From the NCBI GenBank assembly GCA_049841155.1, contig JASGHI010000003.1, positions 1 to 64,000 of the forward strand: 64,000 nucleotides of DNA, written 5' to 3'. Numbering within the stretch: the first letter of the stretch is position 1; every line of letters starts with the position of its first letter. This stretch comes from ZC4RG30 sp049841155 (GTDB lineage Bacteria > Pseudomonadota > Gammaproteobacteria > Steroidobacterales > Steroidobacteraceae). Under the pieces are notes generated by a model, which worked only from the letters and a program-made list of their open reading frames with translations, had not been told where the DNA came from and ran no database searches. The translations under genes and the position numbers were made by a program. Positions 22,604 through 31,282 of this stretch are shown here, piece after piece.

Positions 22604-23584
22604 CTAGACGTACGGAGGCGTCGCCAGCAGCTGCACGCCGCGTGGAGTAGCCGGTACGCGCGCCTTGAAGCGCTCCGGCTTCATCACCAGCACATCGCAG
22701 GGCAGGGCGTCGAGCACTTGCTCGGCCACATTGCCGATGACCAGCCGCTTGAGGCCCGAGCGCGAGATCCCGCCCATCACCACCAGGCGCGCGCCGAGAC
22801 GTTTGGCGAGCTTCGGGATCACATCCACGGGATGGCCTGCGACCAGATGCTGGCGTGAGCGCGGGATGCCGCGGTCGGCGAGCTCCGCATCGAAGGCCTT
22901 GCGCGCGGCTGCAGCGGCGCGCTTCTCGAGGTTGGTGCCGATCTTTTCCGCCGCGGTGCCATAGTCGATCAGCGCCGGCGTTGCGGCCGGATAGGCGTGC
23001 ACCGCATGCATGGCGCCGCCGAGTGCGCCGGCAAGCTCGGCGGCGGCATCCAGGATGGCGTCGTCGAGCTTTGCGGGCTTGGCGAAGCTGTGCTGCGGGT
23101 CGATGGCAGCCAGCACGGCGGGCTTTTTCCACGGCTGGCCGTGCTTGACCAGCAGCACCGGCACCGGACTGCGCCGCAGCAGCTCCCAGTCGTTGAAGCG
23201 CAGCAGCCAGGGCATCACATGCTTGTCCGCATGACGCTCCGCGATGATGAGATCGGCGCCGGTGCGCGCGGCGCGGCGCACCACGGCCTCGTAGGCGGGA
23301 AAGTCCCAGTCGCAGGAAACTTCCACGGTGGCGCCGCTCTCGCGCAAGGCAGCGGCATGCCGTTCCAGCTGCTTCACGGCGCGTGTGCGCCACTGCTTCT
23401 GGGTGTCTTTCAGGCTCAGGCCTTCCATCGCGAAGGCGTCCACGTAAAGCGGCGTGGTGATGGCGTGGAACAGTTCCAGCGTCGCGCCGGTGGCGGCCGC
23501 GATCTGGGCAGCCTTGCGTGCGGTGGGCTGGCTGCGCGCGCCGGGGGCCTTGACTGCAACCAGGATGCGTTTGAGATCGGACAT
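22604..23584 (-). CDS. Tandem universal stress protein (UspE-like)
   Basis: A 326-residue cytoplasmic protein made of two Usp domains (about residues 1-150 and 160-310). The second carries the nucleotide-binding loop GGISRSGLKRLVIGNVAEQV, close to the G-x2-G-x9-G-S/N pattern. The first ends with ADLIIAERHADKHVMP and RSPVPVLLVK. UspE-type proteins act in stress resistance and motility. The ATG at 23584 follows a GAGGGTGAAAG ribosome site. Divergent from the MFS gene over 189 bp. Confidence 0.88.
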   Translation of the reverse strand: MSDLKRILVAVKAPGARSQPTARKAAQIAAATGATLELFHAITTPLYVDAFAMEGLSLKDTQKQWRTRAVKQLERHAAALRESGATVEVSCDWDFPAYEAVVRRAARTGADLIIAERHADKHVMPWLLRFNDWELLRRSPVPVLLVKHGQPWKKPAVLAAIDPQHSFAKPAKLDDAILDAAAELAGALGGAMHAVHAYPAATPALIDYGTAAEKIGTNLEKRAAAAARKAFDAELADRGIPRSRQHLVAGHPVDVIPKLAKRLGARLVVMGGISRSGLKRLVIGNVAEQVLDALPCDVLVMKPERFKARVPATPRGVQLLATPPYV

Positions 23585-23773
23585 GGTTCTTTCACCCTCG
23601 GGAACCGTGCCATCGGCCGGGCTGGCCAATGGCCCGTCCCTACTATAGTGCCTGGATTCGCGCCGGGCATTGAAAATGAGCGCGGCAACGAAGTAGCCTG
23701 CGGGCCCAAGGGGGCGTCCGTTGCAGCCGGGCAGATGGCCGGCCGCGACTTCACCAGCGAGACAACAAACATC

Positions 23774-25018
23774 ATGAGCGAGCAGTCCAAGAAATTCGAT
23801 ACCGCCTACGAATGGAAGGCAGTGCTGCTGTTGTTCCTCGGCTTCGGCCTAGTGGGCCTGGACCGCTGGATCATCGGGCCCCTGTTCCCTGCGATGATGA
23901 AGGATCTGGGCCTGGGCTATGACCATCAGGGTCTCATCGGCGGCGTCCTTGCCATTTCGTGGGGCGTGTTTTCCATGCTGATGGGCAATCTTTCGGACCG
24001 CTTCGGGCGGCGCAAGATCCTGCTGCCGGCGCTGCTGGGCTTTTCGCTGATGTCCGGGCTCTCGGGGGTGGTCACGGCGCTGCCGCTGCTGCTGCTGTTC
24101 CGGGGCGTGATGGGCGCTACTGAAGGCGCTTTTCTCTCCACCAGCGTGGCGCTCACCGGCGAGGCCTCGCACCCCAGGCGGCTGGGGTTCAACCAGGGCA
24201 TCCAGCTCAGCAGCTTCTCGCTGTTCGGCCTGCTGCTCGGGCCCATCCTCGCCACGCATCTGCTGGAGTATGTGTCGTGGCGCTGGGTGTTCATCATCGT
24301 TGCGCTGCCGGGCTTCATCCTCGCGTACTTCATGTACCGCATCATTCGCGAACCGGCCCACCTGCGCACCGCCGAGGCACGGGCCGTGCACAAGCCGCTG
24401 CCCTGGTCGCAGGCATTGAAGAGCCGCAACGTGATCCTGGCGATGATCTGCATGTACGGCGGCATGAGCTGCATATTCGTGCTGAGCAACATGGTCTCGA
24501 CCTATCTCACCGACCACGTGCAGCTGACCACGCTGCAGATGGGTTCGGTGATGGCGGGGCTGGGCGTGGGCGGCCTCATGGGCGGAGTGGCCGTGCCGGC
24601 GGTTTCCGACTACATCGGCCGGCGGCCGGCTACGGTGCTGAGCTTCCTGTGCCTGGCGCTGTCGGTTTATTTCTTCTCGCGTCTGGGCGCCGGCAACCAG
24701 TTCGGGCTGTTCATCTGTCTGGCGGGCGCTGCGTTCTTCGGCAATGGCGTGCTGAGCCTGCTGACCGGGCCCATTGCCACCGAGGCCGTGCCGCCCGGGC
24801 TGACTTCCTCCGCCATCGGCCTGTGCTCGGGTACCGGCGAGCTGCTGGGTGCCGGCATCGGTTCGATTCTGGCCGGGCTGTTTGCGAAGCACTACGGCAT
24901 TGCCATCATCCCGATGTTTACCCTCGCGGGGCTGGGACTGGGGCTCGTTGCCTCGCTGTTTCTGCGCGAAACCGCACCGCGGCGCGTGGCGGCCCGCGCC
25001 GCGGCATCGGCGCCGTAA
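23774..25018 (+). CDS. MFS transporter
   Basis: A 414-residue, 12-segment major facilitator. The loop 2-3 motif reads GNLSDRFGRRKILLPAL, repeated in degenerate form as PAVSDYIGRRPATVL between segments 8 and 9. The N-terminal LDRWIIGPLFPAMMKDLGL resembles organic-acid or hexuronate-type permeases. It is followed by an SDR gene 38 bp downstream, so transport and oxidation of the same hydroxylated substrate is plausible but unproven. Confidence 0.85.
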   Translation: MSEQSKKFDTAYEWKAVLLLFLGFGLVGLDRWIIGPLFPAMMKDLGLGYDHQGLIGGVLAISWGVFSMLMGNLSDRFGRRKILLPALLGFSLMSGLSGVVTALPLLLLFRGVMGATEGAFLSTSVALTGEASHPRRLGFNQGIQLSSFSLFGLLLGPILATHLLEYVSWRWVFIIVALPGFILAYFMYRIIREPAHLRTAEARAVHKPLPWSQALKSRNVILAMICMYGGMSCIFVLSNMVSTYLTDHVQLTTLQMGSVMAGLGVGGLMGGVAVPAVSDYIGRRPATVLSFLCLALSVYFFSRLGAGNQFGLFICLAGAAFFGNGVLSLLTGPIATEAVPPGLTSSAIGLCSGTGELLGAGIGSILAGLFAKHYGIAIIPMFTLAGLGLGLVASLFLRETAPRRVAARAAASAP

Positions 25019-25056
25019 CGTGGCAACCGCGGCCCTGCGTCACTGGCGGTAGCGTC

Positions 25057-25800
25057 ATGGAACGCCGGGTCGCGGTAGTCACGGGCGCAGGGTCGGGCAT
25101 TGGCAAGGCGGTAGCCCTTGCCCTGGTGCGGGCCGGCTATGCCGTGGCGATTGCCGGGCGCCGCCGGGAGCCGCTGGACCAGACCCTGCACGAAGCCGGT
25201 GGCGAGATGCTGGCCGTGAGCGCGGATGTGACCGACGAGGCCGCCGTGGACGGGCTGTTCGCTGCAGTGGTGGCGCGCTTCGGCCGGATCGATGTGCTGT
25301 TCAACAATGCCGGCATGGCCGCTGCGCCCACTCCCATCGACGAGCTGGCGCCGCAACTGTGGCGGCGGGTGATCGATACCAACCTCACCGGCGCCTTCCT
25401 GTGCGCGCAGGCGGCCTTCCGCCATATGCGCGCCCAGCACCCGCAGGGTGGCCGCATCATCAACAATGGTTCGATCGCGTCGATGACGCCGCGGCCGTAC
25501 ATGGCGGCCTACACCGCGTCCAAGCACGCCATCTCCGGCCTCACCAAGTCATTGTCGCTGGAAGGTCGGCGCTTCAACATCGCCTGCGGACAGATCGACA
25601 TCGGCAATGTGCAGACCGATCTGGGTGCGCCGATGTCCGCCGGCACACTGCAGGCGGATTTTTCACTCCGGCCCGAACCCACCTTCGACGTGCAGCACGT
25701 GGCCGAAGCGGTGCTCTACATGGCGGGGCTGCCGCTTTCGGCCAATGTGCTGAACCTCACCGTGATGGCCACCGCCATGCCCTTCGTGGGACGCGGCTAG
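25057..25800 (+). CDS. Classical short-chain dehydrogenase/reductase
   Basis: A 247-residue NAD(P)-dependent oxidoreductase with TGAGSGIG, DVTDEAAV, NNAGMA, NGSIAS (catalytic Ser) and YTASK (Tyr/Lys). The C-terminal part keeps the GQIDIGNVQTD substrate-loop region. ATG at 25057. It lies just after the MFS gene in the same direction. The substrate cannot be assigned. Confidence 0.88.
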   Translation: MERRVAVVTGAGSGIGKAVALALVRAGYAVAIAGRRREPLDQTLHEAGGEMLAVSADVTDEAAVDGLFAAVVARFGRIDVLFNNAGMAAAPTPIDELAPQLWRRVIDTNLTGAFLCAQAAFRHMRAQHPQGGRIINNGSIASMTPRPYMAAYTASKHAISGLTKSLSLEGRRFNIACGQIDIGNVQTDLGAPMSAGTLQADFSLRPEPTFDVQHVAEAVLYMAGLPLSANVLNLTVMATAMPFVGRG

Positions 25801-25832
25801 CGGCCGCCCCGGGGCAGAGAGGGTTGCGGCTC

Positions 25833-26522
25833 CTATCTTGGCAGCTGCTTCATGCGCATGGTGTCGCCGGTGGGGCGGCGGATGCGCATCTCGTAGTCGA
25901 GGTCCGGGAGGGTGCGTGGCATCGCGAGCATCCGGCTGCGGTGCTCGGCAAGCTGGTGTTTGAGCAGCGGCAGCACGGCATGCTGTGCGCCAAGGGTGGC
26001 GTCGCCGGTGGCGGTGCCGAGTGTGGTGTCGCAGAACACGCGGAAGTACTCGTTGTATAGCTCTTCGTAGCGCGCGAGTGGAGCGTCGAACACGCCATCC
26101 ATCATGACGACGACGCCCACATGGGCCGAGCAGAGGTAACTGCCCGAAGCGCGCACGTACTCGTTGTGTTCGGAGATGATGGCGTGGCTGTAGGAGCGCG
26201 AGGCATGGAAATGGGCGATGAGCTGGCGCCGCGCCTCGCCGCGCAGCGGCCGGTCGCGCAGGTATTCAAACAGTGCGCGGCGGTGGATCAGGTCGAAGGA
26301 GACATTCTTCAACCGGGCGATCTGCTGTTCGAGGCGCGAAGCGGCCGCAACCCGGCGCATGAGGCCGGCGTGTTCGATTTCCCACGAGCTCCAGGATTTC
26401 GCATCCCCAAGAATGCGCGCGGCGACGACCTGCAGGGACGGATGCCCCTGCCTCGCGGCGGTCTGGAGAATGGATTCCGACTCACGCATGAGTCGCGTGA
26501 ACTTGACGGCGGCTGCGGCCAC
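25833..26522 (-). CDS. Unrecognised helical protein
   Basis: A 229-residue, mostly alpha-helical soluble protein I do not recognise. The distinctive centre reads SYLCSAHVGVVVMMDGVFD and ARYEELYNEYFRVF, the latter rich in aromatic and acidic residues. No signal peptide or membrane segment. The start is a GTG at 26522 because GGAGGAG lies just before it; the longer frame to 26585 has no ribosome site. It is convergent with the SDR gene and could be transcribed with the ABC genes upstream (84-bp gap). Confidence 0.5.
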   Translation of the reverse strand: MAAAAVKFTRLMRESESILQTAARQGHPSLQVVAARILGDAKSWSSWEIEHAGLMRRVAAASRLEQQIARLKNVSFDLIHRRALFEYLRDRPLRGEARRQLIAHFHASRSYSHAIISEHNEYVRASGSYLCSAHVGVVVMMDGVFDAPLARYEELYNEYFRVFCDTTLGTATGDATLGAQHAVLPLLKHQLAEHRSRMLAMPRTLPDLDYEMRIRRPTGDTMRMKQLPR

Positions 26523-26605
26523 TGCTCCTCCAGGATCGGGAGTGCAGTATGCCGGGCTTGTCCCGGGATTTCGCCCCGTCGGCATATGCCGACAGGGCGG
26601 GCCCG

Positions 26606-27904
26606 CTATGCCGGGTTTTCCAGGCTGAACACCGCATTCTCGTCGTCGTAGGCGAACAGCTCTGCGTAGCGCGCCAGGCTCACCACGGCCTGCAGCGTCT
26701 GCTCGGCTGCCGTGTCGTTCATGGAGTCTTCCAGCTCATCGAGGAAGCGCGCCTTGCGCGCCGTGTGCGATGGGCGCTCGTCCAGTACCCGCCGGATGTG
26801 CGCCGCGAGCGGCACATGGTTGAACAGCTGGCGCGCGAAAATGCGCTTGCGCTCGTCCAGCCCGGCGTTGGCGAAGGCCAGACCCGTGTCGGTGAGCTTG
26901 ATGTCGCCGCCCGCCATTTCCGCGAAGCGCATCATCTGCAGGGTCTCGGCGACCGGGAACAGCTCGTCGATCTCCATCTGCAGGTCGGAAGCGATCTCGG
27001 GCAGGTCGGCCGTGCCCTTGAACGGCGGCGCTGCCACGGTTTCCATGAGGCCCGCCAGCAGGTTCGACGATACGCGTGGCAGGACGGTGCCGACGCCGGC
27101 GCCGGCCAGCTGTTCGGCGCGTTGCGCGCCGCTGTGCGGGTGCGCCGTCATTTCGACGTAGATGTTCTCGACCAGGGTGCGGAATGCCGGATCGAGGCGA
27201 TTGCGCGGATGCGGCAGCCGTACCGGGATCTCGGTCAGGATACGGCCGGGATTGCTGCCGAACAGCAGGATGCGGTCGCACATCAACACCGCCTCCTCGA
27301 TGTTGTGGGTGACGATGATGACCGCCTCGATAGGCATGCGGCCGTCATCCCAGAGCTCCAGAAAATCCGTGCGCAGCGTCTCGGCCGTCAGCACATCGAG
27401 GGCGGAGAACGGTTCGTCCATCAGCATCAAAGCGGGTTGCACGACCAGCGCACGTGCGAAGCCGACGCGCTGGCGCATGCCGCCGGAGAGTTCGCGCGGA
27501 TAGGCGGATTCGAAGCCGTCGAGGCCAATCAGGTCGATGGCCGCGAGCGAACGCTGCCGGATCTGGTTGCGCGGCAGGCGCTGCGCTTCGAGGCCGAGCG
27601 CCACGTTCTCGAATACGGTGAGCCACGGGAACACCGCGAAACTCTGGAACACCATGGCGATGCCCTGTGCCGGCCCGGTGACGGGTTCGCCGCGGAATCT
27701 GAGCTCCCCCGAACTGGGTTCGGCGAGCCCGGCGATCAGCCGCAGGAACGTCGACTTGCCTGATCCGGAGCGCCCCAGAAGGCCGACGATCTGGCCTTGC
27801 ATCACCGTCAGGTCGACGTGATCCAGGACCAGGAATTCGCTGCCGTCGGGCCGTGCGAACGCCTTGCGCACATCGCGTACTTCGAGCAATGGAGCAGCGG
27901 TCAT
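26606..27904 (-). CDS. ABC transporter ATPase with C-terminal AAA-associated domain
   Basis: A 432-residue ATPase of the nitrate/sulfonate/taurine-type importers. Walker A is GRSGSGKS (near residue 45), followed by a Q-loop in VFQSFAVFPW, the signature LSGGMRQRVGFARAL, Walker B LMLMDEPFSALD and the His switch VTHNIEEA. Residues about 285-430 form an extra domain (ETLQMMRFAEMAGGDIKLTD) of the AAA-associated C-terminal type (PF09821), thought to be regulatory. The start is 12 bp after the permease stop, so the two are one unit. Confidence 0.9.
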   Translation of the reverse strand: MTAAPLLEVRDVRKAFARPDGSEFLVLDHVDLTVMQGQIVGLLGRSGSGKSTFLRLIAGLAEPSSGELRFRGEPVTGPAQGIAMVFQSFAVFPWLTVFENVALGLEAQRLPRNQIRQRSLAAIDLIGLDGFESAYPRELSGGMRQRVGFARALVVQPALMLMDEPFSALDVLTAETLRTDFLELWDDGRMPIEAVIIVTHNIEEAVLMCDRILLFGSNPGRILTEIPVRLPHPRNRLDPAFRTLVENIYVEMTAHPHSGAQRAEQLAGAGVGTVLPRVSSNLLAGLMETVAAPPFKGTADLPEIASDLQMEIDELFPVAETLQMMRFAEMAGGDIKLTDTGLAFANAGLDERKRIFARQLFNHVPLAAHIRRVLDERPSHTARKARFLDELEDSMNDTAAEQTLQAVVSLARYAELFAYDDENAVFSLENPA

Positions 27905-27916
27905 CGATTCACCCCG

Positions 27917-29629
27917 TCAGCCGAGCCGGAACTTGCGTTCGGCGTAGTAGAACAGTGGTCGCCAGAAAGTGCGGTTGATGGCGACCACGAAAATGCTCAT
28001 GACGGCGATGCCGAGCATGATGCGGTGGAAATCACCGGCGTCGGTCGCCGCCGCGATGTACGAGCCCAGGCCCTGCGCGGTCAGGTGTGTCTGCCCCCAG
28101 CTCGCATATTCGGCCACGATGGACGCATTCCACGAGCCGCCCGATGCCGTGATGGCGCCGGTCACGTAGGAGGGGAAGACTGCCGGCAGCGCGATGCTGC
28201 GCCACCACAGCCAGCCCCTTACCTGGAAATTCTGCGCCACGTAGCGCAGCTCGCCCGGCAGGGTGGAGGCGCCGGCAATCACATTGAACAGGATGTACCA
28301 CTGCGTGCCGAGGATCATCAGTGGACTGAGCCAGATGTCCGGATTCAGGCGCCACGAGACGATGCCGTAGATCGCGAGCGGAAAGACCAGGTTGGCGGGG
28401 AAAGCCGCCATGAACTGTGCAATGGGCTGCACGATTTCCACGGCCCGCGGCCGCAGGCCGATCCACACGCCGAGCGGCACCCAGACCAGGCTCGCCAGCG
28501 CGATCAGCACGAACACGCGCAGCATGGTGAAGGTGCCCAGCCTGAACACCTCGACGAGTTCGGCGGGCGAGGTCTCGCCGATGAGGATGCGGACGATGTG
28601 CCACAGGCCGAAGCCCACGACCGCGATCAGCAGCGCGAGCCCCAGATAGTCGCTCCTGCGCCGGTCCTGCGCCTGGAGCGGCGCGCGTTTGGCGATCGGC
28701 ATGGTCCAGCTGGTCCAGCGCACGAAGGCATCGAACGCGGCCGTCATGGCCGCGACCAGCCGCGAACGCCGCATCACGGTGAGCGCCCAGGAGCGTGGCC
28801 GGTGGCCGGTCGCGTCCTGCTCGAAGCGCAGGCCGTCCGACCAGGCCACCAGTGGACGGAACAGCAGCTGGTCGTAGAGCAGGATCACGCAGGCCATGGT
28901 GAATATCGCCCAGCCGATCGCGGCCAGATCGCGGTGCTCGATGGCGAGCGCAATGTATGAGCCGATGCCCGGCAGCGCCACGTGCGTGTGGCCGACGCTG
29001 ATGACTTCGGAGGCGACCACGAAGAACCAGCCTCCGGACATGGACATCATGGTGTTCCAGATCAGCCCCGGCAGCGCGAACGGCACCTCCATCTGCCAGA
29101 AGCGCGTCCACGGCGACAGATGAAACGACCGGGCCACTTCGCGCAGTTCGGTCGGGACTGTGCGCAGCGACTGATAGAAGCTGAAAGCCATGTTCCAGGC
29201 CTGGCTGGTGAAGATGGCAAAGATGGCCGCGATTTCGGCGCCGAGCACCCGTCCAGGCGCCAGCGACATGAAGAACACCACCGTGACCGAGATGAACCCC
29301 AGGATGGGCACCGATTGCAGGATGTCCAGCATCGGCATCAGCAGCTTCTCTGCCCGGGCGCTCTTGGCGGCCCAGGTGGCGTAGGTCAATGTGAACAGCA
29401 GCGATATGCCGAGCGCCGCAAACATGCGCAGCGTGGTGCGTGCGGCATATTCCGGCAGGTGCGAGGGATCGAGCGAAAGGGTGGATTCCTGCAGCGCGCC
29501 CAGCGGCGCCAGCAGCCCGCGGCTGGCGTCGGCAAAGGACACCATGACACCGATGACGACGACGAGCGCAATGGCATCCCAGCGCGTGATCAGCTGGCGC
29601 AGGAAGCCGAAGGGCTGGACATGCTTCAT
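27917..29629 (-). CDS. Fused two-domain ABC permease
   Basis: A 570-residue membrane protein that joins two complete binding-protein-dependent permease domains in one chain, residues about 20-285 and 315-565. Each carries an EAA-type cytoplasmic loop (ELREVARSFHLSPWTRFWQMEVPFALPG in the first; ELRYVAQNFQVRGWLWWRSIALPAVFPS in the second). It pairs with the ATPase gene downstream. No substrate-binding protein gene lies next to it, so the ligand (nitrate, sulfonate, bicarbonate or other) cannot be named. Confidence 0.9.
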   Translation of the reverse strand: MKHVQPFGFLRQLITRWDAIALVVVIGVMVSFADASRGLLAPLGALQESTLSLDPSHLPEYAARTTLRMFAALGISLLFTLTYATWAAKSARAEKLLMPMLDILQSVPILGFISVTVVFFMSLAPGRVLGAEIAAIFAIFTSQAWNMAFSFYQSLRTVPTELREVARSFHLSPWTRFWQMEVPFALPGLIWNTMMSMSGGWFFVVASEVISVGHTHVALPGIGSYIALAIEHRDLAAIGWAIFTMACVILLYDQLLFRPLVAWSDGLRFEQDATGHRPRSWALTVMRRSRLVAAMTAAFDAFVRWTSWTMPIAKRAPLQAQDRRRSDYLGLALLIAVVGFGLWHIVRILIGETSPAELVEVFRLGTFTMLRVFVLIALASLVWVPLGVWIGLRPRAVEIVQPIAQFMAAFPANLVFPLAIYGIVSWRLNPDIWLSPLMILGTQWYILFNVIAGASTLPGELRYVAQNFQVRGWLWWRSIALPAVFPSYVTGAITASGGSWNASIVAEYASWGQTHLTAQGLGSYIAAATDAGDFHRIMLGIAVMSIFVVAINRTFWRPLFYYAERKFRLG

Positions 29630-29647
29630 CGGCGCGTTGCGGGCCGG

Positions 29648-30589
29648 CTAGCCCAGCCAGTCCCTGCCACGCAGCGTGGTGAGGTAGGGCAGCAGCTTTG
29701 CGTCCATTTCCTCGTCGGGGCTGCGGTAGGCCCAGTGGGCCTCGGCCGGCATGGACATCAGGATGGCCTCGGTGCGGCCGCCGCTTTGCAGGCCGAACAG
29801 GGTGCCGCGGTCGAACACCAGGTTGAACTCCACGTAGCGGCCACGCCGGTAGAGCTGGTAGCGCCGCTCGCGCGGTGTCCAGGGAATGTGGCGCCGGCGC
29901 TCGATCACTTGCAGATAGGCGTCGTGGTAGGCATCGCCCACGCGCTGCATGAGCTCGAAGCCCTGTTCCCAGGTCAGCGGCATGCCGGGCGTCTCTGCGT
30001 TCACGTCGTCGTAGAAGATGCCGCCGATGCCGCGGGCTTCGCCGCGGTGCTTGAGGAAGAAATACTCATCGCACTCCCGGCGGGCAAGGGGATAGATGGC
30101 GGGCGAGACGGCGTCGCAGGCGGTGCGCGCAGCGCGGTGCCAGGCGATCACATCCTCCTGGTAGGGAATGTATGGCGTGAGGTCGAAGCCGCCGCCGAAC
30201 CACCAGATGTCGCCGGCGCTGAAGAAGCGAACATTGGCGTGGCTGGTGGGTGCATGCGGATTGCGGGGATGCATCACCACCGACACGCCCATGGCGCAGA
30301 ACTCGCGGCCCGCCAGCTGCGGATTGCGCGCCGTGGCCGAGGGCGGCAGCTGCGAGCCACGCACGTTGGAGAAGGCCACGCCGGCGCGTTCGAATACCTC
30401 GCCGCCTTCCTGTACGGCCGTGACGCCGCTGCCGCGAAGATGGCCCTGGGCCTCGGGGCGCTCCCAGGTGTCGCGCAGGAATTCCCCGCCCATCTGCGCG
30501 TTGCCGAAGCTGTTGCAGAGGCGGTCCTGCAGGGAGGCGAGGTAGTTGCGGACGGCCGTGGTCCGCGCATCGATGGATGGCGTGCTCAT
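29648..30589 (-). CDS. hemF: Oxygen-dependent coproporphyrinogen III oxidase
   Basis: A 313-residue cytoplasmic enzyme of haem biosynthesis that decarboxylates coproporphyrinogen III to protoporphyrinogen IX using O2. Family signatures: FSNVRGSQLPPSAT, GVSVVMHPRNPHAPTSHANVRFF, WFGGGFDLTPYIPY and RRYQLYRRGRYVEFNLVFDRGT. Full length and intact. It precedes the ABC permease by 18 bp in the same direction and is divergent from a DUF4126 gene. Confidence 0.97.
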   Translation of the reverse strand: MSTPSIDARTTAVRNYLASLQDRLCNSFGNAQMGGEFLRDTWERPEAQGHLRGSGVTAVQEGGEVFERAGVAFSNVRGSQLPPSATARNPQLAGREFCAMGVSVVMHPRNPHAPTSHANVRFFSAGDIWWFGGGFDLTPYIPYQEDVIAWHRAARTACDAVSPAIYPLARRECDEYFFLKHRGEARGIGGIFYDDVNAETPGMPLTWEQGFELMQRVGDAYHDAYLQVIERRRHIPWTPRERRYQLYRRGRYVEFNLVFDRGTLFGLQSGGRTEAILMSMPAEAHWAYRSPDEEMDAKLLPYLTTLRGRDWLG

Positions 30590-30674
30590 GGGGCAATTCT
30601 AGGGTTGTGCGAGGGCGCGCGTTGTCACATCTGTGTTGGGTGCCGCGTGCCCTGACGAGGTATCTTTGCTGCCC

Positions 30675-31241
30675 ATGACGTGGACACAGATCCTGCTGGC
30701 ACTGGCGCTGGGAATCGGTCTGGCCGCTGCGGCGGGACTGCGCGTGTTCCTGCCGCTGCTGGTGCTGGCGGTCGCGGCGCATTTCGGCGTGGTGCCGCTG
30801 GCCTCTTCCTTCGAATGGCTGGCGGGCACACCGGCGATTGCCATGCTGGCGATTGCGGCGGTTGCGGAACTCGCGGCGTACTACATCCCCGGGCTCGATC
30901 ATCTGCTGGACACCGTGGCAGCGCCGCTGGCGCTGATGGCCGGCACTCTGATGGTCGCGGCGCCGCTGGCGCAGCTGCCGCCCTGGGTGCAGTGGTCGGC
31001 GGCAGTGGTGGCGGGTGGTGGCGCCGCGGGCATGATGCAGGGCCTGACTTCGCTGCTGCGCGCCAAGTCCACGCTGACTACCGGGGGGCTGGGGAACCCC
31101 GTCGTGGCTACCGGTGAATGGGGCGGCGCACTGTTGCTGTCGCTGCTGGCCATCGTGATGCCGCTGCTGGCGGTGGCAGTGGCTCTGGTCGTGGTGGTGG
31201 GGCTGTATCGGTTGCTTCGCAGGCTGTTGCGCCGGGCGTAA
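30675..31241 (+). CDS. DUF4126 membrane protein
   Basis: A 188-residue hydrophobic protein with about five membrane segments. The N-terminal LALALGIGLAAAAGLRVFLPLL and central AELAAYYIPGLDHLLDT plus GNPVVATGEWGGALLLSLLAIV are typical of DUF4126. Function unknown. The ATG at 30675 follows an 85-bp spacer shared with hemF. Confidence 0.82.
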   Translation: MTWTQILLALALGIGLAAAAGLRVFLPLLVLAVAAHFGVVPLASSFEWLAGTPAIAMLAIAAVAELAAYYIPGLDHLLDTVAAPLALMAGTLMVAAPLAQLPPWVQWSAAVVAGGGAAGMMQGLTSLLRAKSTLTTGGLGNPVVATGEWGGALLLSLLAIVMPLLAVAVALVVVVGLYRLLRRLLRRA

Positions 31242-31259
31242 GTCCACTTGTCCAGGTAA

Positions 31260-31275
31260 CTGTATGGATATACAG
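31260..31275 (+). promoter_or_regulatory. LexA (SOS) box
   Basis: CTGTATGGATATACAG matches the CTG-N10-CAG LexA operator with an AT-rich centre, inside a longer near-palindrome TAACTG...CAGTTA (31258-31277). It lies 7 bp before the start codon of the radical SAM gene, where LexA binding would block transcription or elongation. Confidence 0.85.
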
Positions 31276-31282
31276 TTACTGC

